Assembly (NCBI GenBank): GCA_041484525.1
Contig: JBGPHT010000019.1
Span: 11,632 to 75,631 of the forward strand
Length of the DNA stretch: 64,000 nucleotides
Direction of reading: 5' to 3'
DNA from: JBGPHT01 sp041484525
Lineage (GTDB): Bacteria > Acidobacteriota > Terriglobia > Bryobacterales > Bryobacteraceae
The notes beneath the pieces were generated by a model, which saw only the letters and a list, made by a program, of their open reading frames with translations, was not told where the DNA came from and made no database searches. Made by a program: the position numbers and the translations under genes. Shown here piece by piece: positions 43,447-52,107 of the stretch (the first letter of the stretch is position 1; each line of letters starts with the position of its first letter).

Positions 43447-45225
43447 TCATAGACGGCAAGCCCCCGGGTCGCACTTGACGGAATATTCCCGCTCTTCCGG
43501 GGTCTCACCGGCACCCAGTTGGAGCGCAGCCTCCGCCTTCGAGCCGTAGCGGAACACGGTCACCCCCTTGCATTTCAAGTGATAGGCCAACCTGTAGACC
43601 TTGGCGATGTCTTCGGGCGTGGATTTCTCCGGCAGATTGACGGTCTTCGAGACCGCATTGTCCACGTATCTTTGAAACGCGGCCTGGACCCGAACATGTT
43701 GCTCCGGTGTTATCTCCAGCGCCGTCGCGAATAGTTCGTTGAGTTCTTTGGTGATTCCAGTGGCGCCGATCAAGCCCCCGGTCGATGCGACATGCTGGAG
43801 CAACTGGGGAGAAGACTGTCCAAGCCGCTCGAGATGGCGAAGCAGGAGAGGATTGAACTGTGTCAGCGTTTGATCGCCGAGCACATGCGAGCGCCGGTAC
43901 GCCAGAGCGAAGAGTGGCTCGATTCCGGAGCTGACGCCTGCAATGATGCTTATCGTGCCAGTGGGTGCAATCGAAGTTTGGCTGGCGTTCCGCAGACGCG
44001 TGCCTTTGCAAGCGAAAATGCTTGTTCCCCACCCGGGAAACACACCGCGCTGCTCCGCCAATTCCGCGGAGGCCAGCCGGGCTTCCCGGGCGATGAGCGC
44101 CATCAATTGCTCAGCGAACCGAACGGCTAGCGAACTCGAATATGGAATCCCGAGCAGAATGCACAGCTCCGCGAAACCCATCACGCCAAGCCCAACCTTG
44201 CGGTTGGCCAGTGTCACACGTGCGACAGGATCAAGCGGGAAAACGTTTACCGTGATCACATCGTCGAGAAACCGGATTCCTTCGCGGACTTGGGTACATA
44301 GCCGGTCCCAGTCCACGGCTGGTGCGCCATCGTGTTGCTTGACGAGATGAACCAGATTGATTGCTCCCAGGTTGCAGGATTCGTAGGCCAGCAGCGGTAG
44401 CTCGCCGCATGGATTTGTCGCCTCGATTCCTCCTGCTGCTGGTGTGGGATTGGCGCGGGCTATGGTGTCCAGAAAAATCAGCCCTGGATCGCCTGTGGCC
44501 CACGCTGCTTCACAGATGGCGGCGAAGAGTTTGCGCGCGGGCAGGCTGCGAACCACGCGCCCGTCAGCGGGATGACGCAGCGATATTTCTCCGCGGCATT
44601 CGACCGCCGACATGAATTCATCCGTTACGCCGGCCGATAAATTGAAATTGCGCAAGCTGACATCGTCGCCCTTCGCCTGGATGAACTCCTCGATGTCCGG
44701 ATGGTCTACGCGCAGCACTCCCATGTTCGCGCCGCGTCGCCGGCCGCCCAGCTTGATGTGTTCCGTGGCGCAGTCATAGATCTTCATGAACGAGACGGGA
44801 CCGGATGAGGTGCCGCCTGTTGAGTTGATCAGGCCGCCGGCTGGGCGCAAGTGGGAAAAAGAAAACCCCGTGCCCCCGCCGGTACGCTGTATCAATGCCG
44901 CATCCCGCAGCGTACCAAAGATGGATTCCAGGCTGTCTTCGACTGGGAGCACGAAACAGGCGGAAAGCTGGCCGAGTGGCGTTCCCGCGTTCATCAGTGT
45001 GGGCGAGTTCGGAAGAAAATCGAGCGCCGCCAGCGTGCGGTTGAAGCGCTCTTCCCAATACCTCGCGTCAGCGGCAGTTCCATAGAGCAATTCGGCCTGG
45101 GAGATCGCGCGTGCAACTCGTTCGAATAATTCTCCCGGCGTTTCGATCGCCTGGCCGCAGGCGTCGCGACGCAGGTATCGAGCCCGAAGAACACGGATCC
45201 CGTTTTCGCCGATCGTCGCAGCCAT
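43447..45225 (-). CDS. nrdJ: Adenosylcobalamin-dependent (class II) ribonucleotide reductase
   Basis: About 592 residues. It reduces ribonucleotides to deoxyribonucleotides using coenzyme B12 and needs no oxygen. Visible motifs are LSACFVLPVEDSLESIFGTL (substrate-site Cys), TGGGTGFSFSHLRP, the radical-transfer block NPCGELPLL, SIAPTGTISIIAGVSSGIEP and a C-terminal redox tail KCDPGACRL. The start is set at ATG 45225 because a strong sigma-54-like promoter ends just before it; an in-frame ATG at 45315 would lie upstream of that promoter. The layout parallels NrdZ (Rv0570) of the DosR regulon. Confidence 0.93.
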   Translation of the reverse strand: MAATIGENGIRVLRARYLRRDACGQAIETPGELFERVARAISQAELLYGTAADARYWEERFNRTLAALDFLPNSPTLMNAGTPLGQLSACFVLPVEDSLESIFGTLRDAALIQRTGGGTGFSFSHLRPAGGLINSTGGTSSGPVSFMKIYDCATEHIKLGGRRRGANMGVLRVDHPDIEEFIQAKGDDVSLRNFNLSAGVTDEFMSAVECRGEISLRHPADGRVVRSLPARKLFAAICEAAWATGDPGLIFLDTIARANPTPAAGGIEATNPCGELPLLAYESCNLGAINLVHLVKQHDGAPAVDWDRLCTQVREGIRFLDDVITVNVFPLDPVARVTLANRKVGLGVMGFAELCILLGIPYSSSLAVRFAEQLMALIAREARLASAELAEQRGVFPGWGTSIFACKGTRLRNASQTSIAPTGTISIIAGVSSGIEPLFALAYRRSHVLGDQTLTQFNPLLLRHLERLGQSSPQLLQHVASTGGLIGATGITKELNELFATALEITPEQHVRVQAAFQRYVDNAVSKTVNLPEKSTPEDIAKVYRLAYHLKCKGVTVFRYGSKAEAALQLGAGETPEEREYSVKCDPGACRL

Positions 45226-45249
45226 TGTGAACCGCACAATCGGTGCTAG

Positions 45250-45265
45250 TGCAAGAGGTATACCA
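45250..45265 (-). promoter_or_regulatory. Sigma-54-like promoter for the ribonucleotide reductase gene
   Basis: On the minus strand TGGTATACCTCTTGCA matches 10 of 11 positions with a perfect -12 TTGCA. Predicted start is about 45239, 14 bases before ATG 45225. Confidence 0.62.
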
Positions 45266-45969
45266 CGAGATACGCGACGTTGGCGGAGGGTTTTCGGCCA
45301 TTTGCTTTGCGGCATCGCGGCGTAACGCTGCGACGGTTCAAATCGTCCGACTGTACTGAAAGACGCGATGCGCGAAATGGCGCAGAAGACTGAGTCAAGC
45401 GCGCTACGATCTGACGGGCGCACGTCTGGACACATCTCAACGCACTGGCGAACTGTTCGGCCGGAACAGTCAGCTGAACTCGGGCAAATCTCGTACGTCT
45501 GCGAAGGTCGATTATTGCCACCTTGGCCGGCCTGGAGATCGTCATGGGGATATCGAATGGGTGTCGTGGGCATCGGGCGGGAAGTGCGGAGACGAAGATC
45601 CATTCGCCGGCCGGCCTGATGTGTAGAGCTCGCCGCGGGGGCTTGCTAAATTGCTCCCAGACCATCATTTAGGCCGCAGCTCGCCTCTATCCGGCTGCCG
45701 ACAGGCGCGGGCTTTCATCGAGCACGCCCATAACCGATGCGCTGCTGTGGGTCTGGTGCTTGACATTGCAGCAAGGGACTGGAAGCCGTCAAGCGATTCA
45801 CGATCCGTGTCGGAGCCTCCGGTGCGCATGACGATAGCCGAGCGATTGCCGAGCACCGTGGAGATCATTGAGCGGCTGATCTTCTCGCGAAATCTCGAAT
45901 GCACCACCTCTATGCCGGCTATCCCTTCCACCCAACTGCCCAACGCAAACGCGCAATTCCGTAAAGCAG
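45266..45969. other. Non-coding or decayed stretch upstream of ribonucleotide reductase
   Basis: About 700 bases between the ribonucleotide reductase promoter and the ligase remnant. Short frames exist on both strands (for example 45651-45980 plus and 45665-45943 minus) but none matches a family I know. It includes the possible activator site at 45368-45378. Confidence 0.4.
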
Positions 45970-46250
45970 ATGGCGCATGAATTCCCGTTGGTTGCCTTCG
46001 ATCTGCTGTATGCGGATGGCAAGGATTACACCGGTGCTAGATTAGATACCGGGGTCAGGCGAGCCGCTTGCAGAAGCTCATCAGGCCCGATGAACGCATC
46101 CGAATCATGGAGCGCGTGTTCGCCTGCGATTCCCAACAGCTTCAATAGTGTTTCGATGAACAAAATCGGGCGCGCGCTGGAGGAGTAATTGCAAAGGGAC
46201 TGGAGGCGCGCTATGAAGCTGGAGCCGGGAAGTGGATATCTCAGGGCTCG
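45970..46250 (+). pseudogene. ATP-dependent DNA ligase remnant
   Basis: Fragments in three plus-strand frames line up with the adenylation domain of LigD-type ligases: FPLVAFDLLYADGKDYTG, then LQKLIRPDERIRIMERVFA in a second frame, then FDEQNRARAGGVIAKGLEAR in a third, where intact enzymes have GxEGVxAKRLDSxYExG. Stops and frameshifts separate them, so it is dead. It suggests a former double-strand-break repair gene on the element. Confidence 0.55.
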
Positions 46251-46502
46251 CGGTGCGCGGGCGCGCTTGGGCGGATTTGGCGTTGCTTGTCGCCGCGTAT
46301 AACCAGGGCTAGGTGGGTGGGTGGAGCTTGCGCGCGTGATCGCCAGGGAAAGATGCCTTGCACTCCGGTTTCCTCGCGTCGTCGCTTCATTTGTGCGACA
46401 AGTTACCTGAAGATGCGACGAGCACTGGCGAGATGAATAGATGTGCGCTATGCAGCGGTGGCCCCGATTCAGAGCGCGCAGAGCTCGAGACAGGAGCGCA
46501 TC

Positions 46503-46518
46503 TGGTCCGACGCTTGCT
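46503..46518 (+). promoter_or_regulatory. Sigma-54-like promoter for the baeRF gene
   Basis: TGGTCCGACGCTTGCT matches 9 of 11 positions with a perfect -12 TTGCT. Predicted start at about 46529, immediately before the AGGAGG ribosome site. Confidence 0.58.
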
Positions 46519-46542
46519 CGGAAGGTTTCCCAGGAGGCATGC

Positions 46543-47706
46543 GTGACCGTCCCAAAGCCAGCTTTAGAACCACTCCGGCCCGAACACATGCCCGAGCTCC
46601 TTGGGCATCCTGGCCCTTGCCTCACTCTGCGAATGCCGCCGTATATACCCGGCGGACAGGAGAAGTCCACGGCCGCGATGCTTAACACCTATATGCAACA
46701 GGCGACCCGCTATCTCGAGGATCGTAAGATTCCGGATTCGGCCATCGTGGATCTGCTCGATCCCCTGCAGGAGGTGGGCAAAGATCCCGAGTTGCTTGGG
46801 GGTTCCCATTGGGCCCGGGTGATTTTCCGTTCGCCGGACGTGTTTCGGCAGTTTCATCTGACCGAACCGGCCAGCGCGGCGCTGACGATCGCCGGTTGTT
46901 TCGAAATCCGACCGCTTCTGGCCCAATTACAGATGCCTCCGGAGTTCTATCTACTGAAGCTGTCGAAAGAACGAGTGGGACTTCTAAGGTGTGCCAATCT
47001 TCGCGTCGAATCTTTGGGGCTGCCGGGAGGGGTCCCGGCAACTCTGGAGGAGATGCTGGCGTTCGATCCGCCCGATCACGATCTCGAGAATCGTTCCGCT
47101 GCCGGCAGCTCAGTCGGGGCTATGCGTAATGTCCGGTTTGGTACCGGCTCTGGCCGTGAGACACAACATACTCACCTGGCGGACTTCTATAAAGCAGTAG
47201 ATCGGGGGTTGCAAGGGCTGTTGCATGACGGGCGAGCCCCGTTGGCGCTGGTCGGAGTGGAGGAACATGCCGCGATGTATCATGCCATCAACACATATCC
47301 GAATCTCCTGGTCCAGAGTATCCACGGCAGTCCCGACAGTTTCTTGCAGGAGGCGGACCTTCTCCGCCGGGGTTTGGAGATTGTCCGCGCCGCGGGCAGG
47401 GAGCGTGCGGTCAAGGAACTGGAGAAGTCGAGGGAGCAATTCGCCCCGGTGCGCTTCTCGACCGACCTTGATACGATCCTGCGAAGGGCAGTCGAGGGCC
47501 GTGTGGACCGGCTCTACATTGATGAAAATGCCCGGCAGGATGGTGTGTTCCCGAGCCTGGCAGAAGCAACGCATCAGTCCGGGGGTAGCGAGGATCTGCT
47601 GAATCTGGGGGCGGTCGAGACCATTCTTCACGGTGGGCAGGCTTTCGCTGTGCCGGGCGGAGCCATGCCGGATGGCGCTGCGTTGGCTGCGGTTTTCCGC
47701 TTTTGA
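46543..47706 (+). CDS. baeRF-family protein (bacterial eRF1-related)
   Basis: A 387-residue protein of the bacterial archaeo-eukaryotic release factor family (Rv2629-like). The N-terminal half has CLTLRMPPYIPGGQEKST, FEIRPLLAQL and YLLKLSKERVGLLRC. The middle has RETQHTHLADFYKAVDRGLQ and LALVGVEEHAAMYHAINTYP (the eRF1 domain 2/3-like core), and the C-terminal third holds the L7Ae-like domain (GRVDRLYIDENARQDG; LNLGAVETILHGGQAFAVPG). Family members are predicted to act on stalled ribosomes, perhaps in release or tRNA cleavage. GTG 46543 has AGGAGG 5 bases upstream, just after the predicted promoter; ATG 46441 in frame lies before it and is rejected. Confidence 0.87.
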   Translation: MTVPKPALEPLRPEHMPELLGHPGPCLTLRMPPYIPGGQEKSTAAMLNTYMQQATRYLEDRKIPDSAIVDLLDPLQEVGKDPELLGGSHWARVIFRSPDVFRQFHLTEPASAALTIAGCFEIRPLLAQLQMPPEFYLLKLSKERVGLLRCANLRVESLGLPGGVPATLEEMLAFDPPDHDLENRSAAGSSVGAMRNVRFGTGSGRETQHTHLADFYKAVDRGLQGLLHDGRAPLALVGVEEHAAMYHAINTYPNLLVQSIHGSPDSFLQEADLLRRGLEIVRAAGRERAVKELEKSREQFAPVRFSTDLDTILRRAVEGRVDRLYIDENARQDGVFPSLAEATHQSGGSEDLLNLGAVETILHGGQAFAVPGGAMPDGAALAAVFRF

Positions 47707-47882
47707 CCCGCTATTCCAGAGCCGAGCTACAGCACTCCCGAACGCACAGTGCAGCGCCCGACCATTGAAGGTGCATTGTCGTGAGGCAAATGACGCACAC
47801 GCCGGGTGTGAAGCGCTCAAAGCGATGTTTCGCGAGGGACGACCTGGTGGCGTGTTTTGAGCGGAGCCGTTACGTGGGACTT

Positions 47883-47898
47883 TGGCTACAACGGTGCT
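47883..47898 (+). promoter_or_regulatory. Sigma-54-like promoter for the second CBS gene
   Basis: TGGCTACAACGGTGCT matches 8 of 11 positions. Predicted start is about 47909, directly ahead of AAGGAG at 47911. Confidence 0.5.
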
Positions 47899-47923
47899 TT
47901 CTCATCGGAGAAGGAGAATGGCC

Positions 47924-48373
47924 ATGCCTGTTGGAGAACTATGCATCCGTCAAGTTGTGATTGCGCCGCGTGATACATCCGTTTTATCGGCTGCCAAGTT
48001 GATGCGCCAGTATCATGTTGGCGATCTCGTAGTCACGGACGAAACTGCCGGACGCCGCGTGCCGGTTGGGATCGTTACTGACCGGGATATCGTTTTGGAA
48101 GTGTTGGGCCAAGAACTCGATGCGGCGAGCCTTTCCCTCAATGACATCATGACCGGCGACCTGATCGCAGTAAGGGAGCATGAAGGCGTCTTCCAGACCA
48201 TTCAGTTGATGCGCGCTAAGGGAGTTCGGCGAGCTCCCGTTGTGAATGGCGAAGGCGCACTGGTCGGCATTGTATCTGTGGATGATCTCATCGAACTACT
48301 GGCGGAAGAACTGAGCGAGCTGGTGAAGCTGGTTTCGCGGGAGCAGAAACGGGAAGCCGAGATGCGACGTTAA
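47924..48373 (+). CDS. CBS-domain pair protein
   Basis: A 149-residue protein of two CBS domains (CIRQVVIAPRDTSVLSAAKL, VPVGIVTDRDIV; LNDIMTGDLIAVREHEGVFQ, RRAPVVNGEGALVGIVSVDD) and a short acidic helical tail. It is probably an adenylate-binding energy sensor. ATG 47924 is used because AAGGAG is 8 bases upstream; ATG 47918 would leave no spacing. A terminator follows its stop, so it is probably monocistronic. Confidence 0.9.
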   Translation: MPVGELCIRQVVIAPRDTSVLSAAKLMRQYHVGDLVVTDETAGRRVPVGIVTDRDIVLEVLGQELDAASLSLNDIMTGDLIAVREHEGVFQTIQLMRAKGVRRAPVVNGEGALVGIVSVDDLIELLAEELSELVKLVSREQKREAEMRR

Positions 48374-48385
48374 TGGTCTTGGAAG

Positions 48386-48436
48386 CAAAAACAAGGCCGG
48401 AAGTGTCGGCTCGACCGGGGCCTCGTTTTTTGTGCA
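48386..48436. terminator. Rho-independent, probably bidirectional, terminator
   Basis: GCAAAAACAAGGCC pairs with GGCCTCGTTTTTTG (one A-C mismatch), with inner CCGG/CCGG pairing, and is followed by a T-run. It lies right after the CBS gene and separates it from archease-rtcB. Confidence 0.75.
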
Positions 48437-48573
48437 TCAGCTCTCTCATTATCGGCATCAATGCGAGGATGCGGCTGGTGGCGATCTGGTGCACTGTGTG
48501 TGAACGTCAGTTCGATTCGGTTGAAGTGGATTATTGCGGACACCGGAGTGGCCGGACATTGGGAAAGTACGGG

Positions 48574-48999
48574 ATGGGTGATTTGGCGCACTGGGAGCAT
48601 TTCAGCCATGATGCCGACATCGGTGTACGTGGACTCGGAAGCACGAAAAAAGAAGCCTTCGAACAGGCCGCCGTCGGGCTCGCTGCTGTAATCACGGATC
48701 CCGCACGGGTCATCGCCAGCGTTGAGGTAGCGGTCGAATGCGAGGCTCCGGACAGTGAGGCTCTCTTGGTTGACTGGCTCAACGCGCTGGTGTATGAAAT
48801 GGCCGTTCGTCGAATGATTTTTTGCCGTTTCGCAGTTGAGCTGGAGGGAAATCGCCTGCACGCTAAGGCTTGGGGCGAAGAGATCGACGTTGCCCGGCAC
48901 GAGCCGGCCGTTGAGGTTAAGGGCGCTACCTATACAAACCTATTCGTCGGCCTGGGCCCAAATGGCGCTTGGATCGCCCAATGCGTCGTGGATGTCTGA
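48574..48999 (+). CDS. Archease
   Basis: A 141-residue archease, the activator that speeds guanylylation and multiple turnover of RtcB RNA ligase. HWEHFSHDADIGVRGLGSTK at the N-terminus contains the conserved metal-binding HDAD; EALLVDWLNALVYEMAVRRM and HAKAWGEEIDVARHEPAVEV complete the family pattern. ATG 48574 gives normal length; an upstream in-frame start at 48373 adds an unrelated tail. It lies 9 bases before rtcB, in one operon. Confidence 0.92.
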   Translation: MGDLAHWEHFSHDADIGVRGLGSTKKEAFEQAAVGLAAVITDPARVIASVEVAVECEAPDSEALLVDWLNALVYEMAVRRMIFCRFAVELEGNRLHAKAWGEEIDVARHEPAVEVKGATYTNLFVGLGPNGAWIAQCVVDV

Positions 49000-49008
49000 G
49001 GCGATCGT

Positions 49009-50439
49009 ATGGAAACAACACTCCTGCAGCGTGTCTCCGATTTCGAGTGGAGGATCGAGCCGCAAGGGAAAATGCGTGTACCCGCGTTTGTGTTCGCCAG
49101 CGAGAAGCTGATCCGCGACATGGATGTCAAAGTCTATGAGCAGATTGTCAACGTCGCTTCGCTGCCGGGCATACAAAAAGCCGCCTATGCGATGCCTGAC
49201 GCCCACTGGGGCTACGGATTTCCAATCGGCGGCGTCGCGGCCTTTGACCCGGACGAGGGCGGCGTGGTTTCCGCCGGCGGGGTTGGGTTCGATATCTCGT
49301 GCGGCGTGCGGACACTGCTTACGGGTTTACGCTCGAATGATCTTCCGCCCGTCAAACAATCACTGGCGGACGCGCTCTACCGGCACGTTCCCGCCGGCGT
49401 CGGCAGTAGGGGTCTCCTGGAATTAACCGACGACCAACTCGACGAGATGCTGGCCGGCGGCGCGCAGTGGGCTATAGGCCGCGGCTACGGAACAGCGGCC
49501 GATTTGGAGCGCACCGAGGAACGCGGTCGCATGGCCGGAGCGCAGCCGGATGCCGTATCTTATTTCGCAAAGAATCGCCAGCGCCGCGAGATGGGCACGC
49601 TGGGCTCCGGAAATCACTATCTGGAGGTGCAGCAGGTGGTCGAGATTTTCGACCAGCCCGCCGCCCGGGCTTTCGGTGTCCACCAGGGAGATATCGTGGT
49701 GAGCGTACACTGTGGTTCCCGAGGTCTCGGCCACCAGATCGGCACGGAGTTCCTTCGCGACATGGTGGCCCAGGCGGCGGGATATGGAATCGAGCTTCCG
49801 GATCGCGAGCTGGCTTGCGCGCCGATCCGTTCGCCAATCGGGGAAAAGTATCTGGGAGCGATGCGGGCTGCCATCAATTGCGCACTGGCGAACCGACAGA
49901 TCATCACACATCTGGTGCGCCAGGCATTCGTCGAAGTGATTCCTCAGGCGGAGATCACTGTCCTGTACGACCTTTCCCATAACACGTGCAAGGTTGAAGA
50001 GCACCAGGTGAATGGCCACAGCAAGCAGGTGTTCATCCATCGCAAGGGAGCCACGCGCGCCTTTGGCCCTGGCCATCAGGCTGTCCCAGAAGCGCTTCGC
50101 GCGACCGGCCAGCCGGTTCTGATTGGAGGCACGATGGGTACGGCATCCTACATTCTGGTTGGTTCTGCTGAGAGCGAACGGCATGCGTTCAGCTCCTCGT
50201 GCCATGGCGCCGGGCGGCGGATGAGCCGGCACCAGGCCACTAAACACTGGCGCGGCCGGCAATTGGTTGACGAGCTGGCGAGCCGCGGCATCCTGATTCG
50301 CTCACCCTCGATGCGTGGTGTGGCTGAGGAGGCGCCCGGAGCTTACAAGGACGTGACCGCGGTCGCGGACGCCGCGGAGAAGGCCGGACTGTCGCGGAGA
50401 GTGGCCCGGCTCGAGCCGCAAATCTGCGTAAAAGGATAG
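49009..50439 (+). CDS. rtcB: RNA-splicing ligase RtcB
   Basis: A 476-residue GTP/Mn-dependent RNA ligase joining 2',3'-cyclic phosphate ends to 5'-OH ends. Metal and active-site motifs are present: PDAHWGYGFPIGG, the Cys in GGVGFDISCGVRT, GSGNHYLEVQ, VHCGSRGLGHQIG, SHNTCKVEEH and the guanylylated His in SSCHGAGRRMSR. Together with archease it repairs RNA cut by stress RNases. Homologues in the mycobacterial DosR set sit beside an Rv2629-like protein, as here. No rtcA or rtcR is in the window. Confidence 0.96.
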   Translation: METTLLQRVSDFEWRIEPQGKMRVPAFVFASEKLIRDMDVKVYEQIVNVASLPGIQKAAYAMPDAHWGYGFPIGGVAAFDPDEGGVVSAGGVGFDISCGVRTLLTGLRSNDLPPVKQSLADALYRHVPAGVGSRGLLELTDDQLDEMLAGGAQWAIGRGYGTAADLERTEERGRMAGAQPDAVSYFAKNRQRREMGTLGSGNHYLEVQQVVEIFDQPAARAFGVHQGDIVVSVHCGSRGLGHQIGTEFLRDMVAQAAGYGIELPDRELACAPIRSPIGEKYLGAMRAAINCALANRQIITHLVRQAFVEVIPQAEITVLYDLSHNTCKVEEHQVNGHSKQVFIHRKGATRAFGPGHQAVPEALRATGQPVLIGGTMGTASYILVGSAESERHAFSSSCHGAGRRMSRHQATKHWRGRQLVDELASRGILIRSPSMRGVAEEAPGAYKDVTAVADAAEKAGLSRRVARLEPQICVKG

Positions 50440-50764
50440 TGGTACGCGGCCACGTTCTCACTGACGACTTGCGCAGGTCGCCTCATATCGGTGGTGGCGG
50501 ACCTACAAATAGGAATGATGTTTGACAGGAGAGCGATCTCACGCTCATTTTCGCGCTGGTAGCGGCCGCAACCGAGACAATTGCCGTCTCGATTAGTGCC
50601 ACGAGCCAGAAGGCGCATTCGTACCGGTGGTTCCTAACAGATGCCGTCGCTTCATCGAAGAATTCGGAGTCGGCGCTACGGTCTCTCTACTTCGCGGGGA
50701 TCCACCAAGAGGCCGGCATTGACCCGCCGCCCCGCGGGTCGCTGCGGCAGATGCCCCAAGCGTC
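50440..50764. other. Intergenic gap between convergent rtcB and capA-like genes
   Basis: About 325 bases hold only short frames that match nothing recognised. No clear terminator hairpin was found. Confidence 0.4.
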
Positions 50765-51913
50765 TCACTCGCGGGCCTTTGGGCGCCGCCATTTGAGTAC
50801 AAGGCGATAACGGTCCAAATTAACCTGAGAACCAAGCGCCTTCCCTTCGCGATTCAAAACGCTTCGTAGCCATTCGTTATCCTCACCGCCCGCGCGGCAC
50901 AGCCGAAAGCGTTTGGTCTCGAAGGGCGTCATCTCCAGACGCAAGAGGGCTCCTGTTTCCGGATCGATCGTGACGAAATATGCCAACACCAAATGACTGC
51001 GAAATCTTTCGTATCCTGCTATGCCCTCGTAGTCGTTGAGGAAGTCACCACAACCGTAGAGAATCAGCTTGTGCTTATAGACCTCGATTCCTTTCGCGTG
51101 GTGCGAGGAATGGCCATGGACCAGGTCGATACCGGCTCCATCTATCACGTTGTGCGCGAAGGTTTGGTGGCGCTGGGGAATCTCATAACCCCAGTTCTCG
51201 CCCCAATGAATCGACAGCACAGCCATGTCCCGCGGCCGTTTCAGTTTCGCCACCTGCTCAGAGAGCCGACTGACTGTTCGGTCGGAGAAGTCGGCCAGCA
51301 ACGCGACTCCGGGCTTTGCCTCGTTTGCCGCCCCCCCAGCCCCGATCCCGCTGTCGGCCGTTCCAGCCGCAAACACGAGCGCTCTCGAATTGGCGCCGGT
51401 GTCGATCGCCGCAGGCGCCAATGCCTCTGCCAGGTTTCGTCCTGCTCCCACGGTCTTGATCCCGGCTTTTCGCAGCGTGCATATTGTCTCGACGAGTCCG
51501 GAAGGTCCGAAGTCAAGAACATGATTATTTGACAACACGCAGCAATCAATCTTCGCGGCCGTCAGGCACGCTATATTTGCCGGGTGCATCCGGTAGTTGA
51601 TGCCCTTTGGCTCAAGGTCTTCACTCGTAGTGATACTGGTCTCGAGGTTGATGATTCGCGCTGCCGGCGCAACCCGCTCGATTTCCTCAACGGCATCTCC
51701 CCAGACATACGAAAACTCGACCGGCTTGGCGATGGGGCCGTTACTCCTCTCCGCCATGGCCACATATTCGAGCGCAGATCGCACATATGGCTCATAAAGC
51801 ACTGGACTTGAAGGATGGGCGAAGACCTGATCGACGCCCCTGCCGGTCATTACATCGCCGCACAAAAACAATACGACAGGTCTCTGGGTCATCGCTGCTG
51901 CGGTCGTTGTCAT
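50765..51913 (-). CDS. CapA-like protein (PGA_cap metallophosphatase fold)
   Basis: A 382-residue protein with the CapA pattern: VLFLCGDVMTGRGVDQVF near the start (metal-binding GDV/I), RIINLETSITTS, SNNHVLDFGPSGLVETICTL, LSIHWGENWGYEIPQRHQTF, and DLVHGHSSHHAKGIEVYKHK then LILYGCGDFLNDYEG. The ligands Asp, Glu, Asn and His match the calcineurin-like fold. It lacks a signal peptide, unlike true CapA capsule proteins, and corresponds to the DosR member Rv0574c. ATG 51913 is used; ATG 51892 is in frame. It diverges from hsp20. Confidence 0.88.
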   Translation of the reverse strand: MTTTAAAMTQRPVVLFLCGDVMTGRGVDQVFAHPSSPVLYEPYVRSALEYVAMAERSNGPIAKPVEFSYVWGDAVEEIERVAPAARIINLETSITTSEDLEPKGINYRMHPANIACLTAAKIDCCVLSNNHVLDFGPSGLVETICTLRKAGIKTVGAGRNLAEALAPAAIDTGANSRALVFAAGTADSGIGAGGAANEAKPGVALLADFSDRTVSRLSEQVAKLKRPRDMAVLSIHWGENWGYEIPQRHQTFAHNVIDGAGIDLVHGHSSHHAKGIEVYKHKLILYGCGDFLNDYEGIAGYERFRSHLVLAYFVTIDPETGALLRLEMTPFETKRFRLCRAGGEDNEWLRSVLNREGKALGSQVNLDRYRLVLKWRRPKARE

Positions 51914-51963
51914 TTGCGGCCCGTGCGTGTCCCTCGGCTACTACCTTTGTACTCTGAATGCCC

Positions 51964-51979
51964 AGCCAGTGATATGCCT
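51964..51979 (-). promoter_or_regulatory. Sigma-54-like promoter for the capA-like gene
   Basis: On the minus strand AGGCATATCACTGGCT matches 9 of 11 positions. Predicted start is about 51953, giving a 40-base leader. Confidence 0.52.
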
Positions 51980-52052
51980 CAGGGTTGGGTGCATTCACCC
52001 TCATAGTCCAAGCGCTAACACTGAGGAGACTAAACATGTGGGAGTTGGATAT

Positions 52053-52068
52053 CGGCATGTCGAATGCT
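52053..52068 (+). promoter_or_regulatory. Sigma-54-like promoter for hsp20
   Basis: CGGCATGTCGAATGCT matches 9 of 11 positions. Predicted start is about 52079, 29 bases before ATG 52108. Confidence 0.6.
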
Positions 52069-52107
52069 GCATATTTTGTAGACCGAGCGTAGGAAGGAGA
52101 TGTTCTG

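Noticed and set aside
45333..45352. GGTTCAAATC resembling a tRNA T-loop
   Set aside because: Flanking bases do not form the T-stem, and no acceptor or anticodon arms can be drawn.
48440..48573. Sigma-54-like promoter before archease
   Set aside because: The best candidate (TGGCGATCTGGTGCA) has 9 instead of 10 bases between GG and GC.
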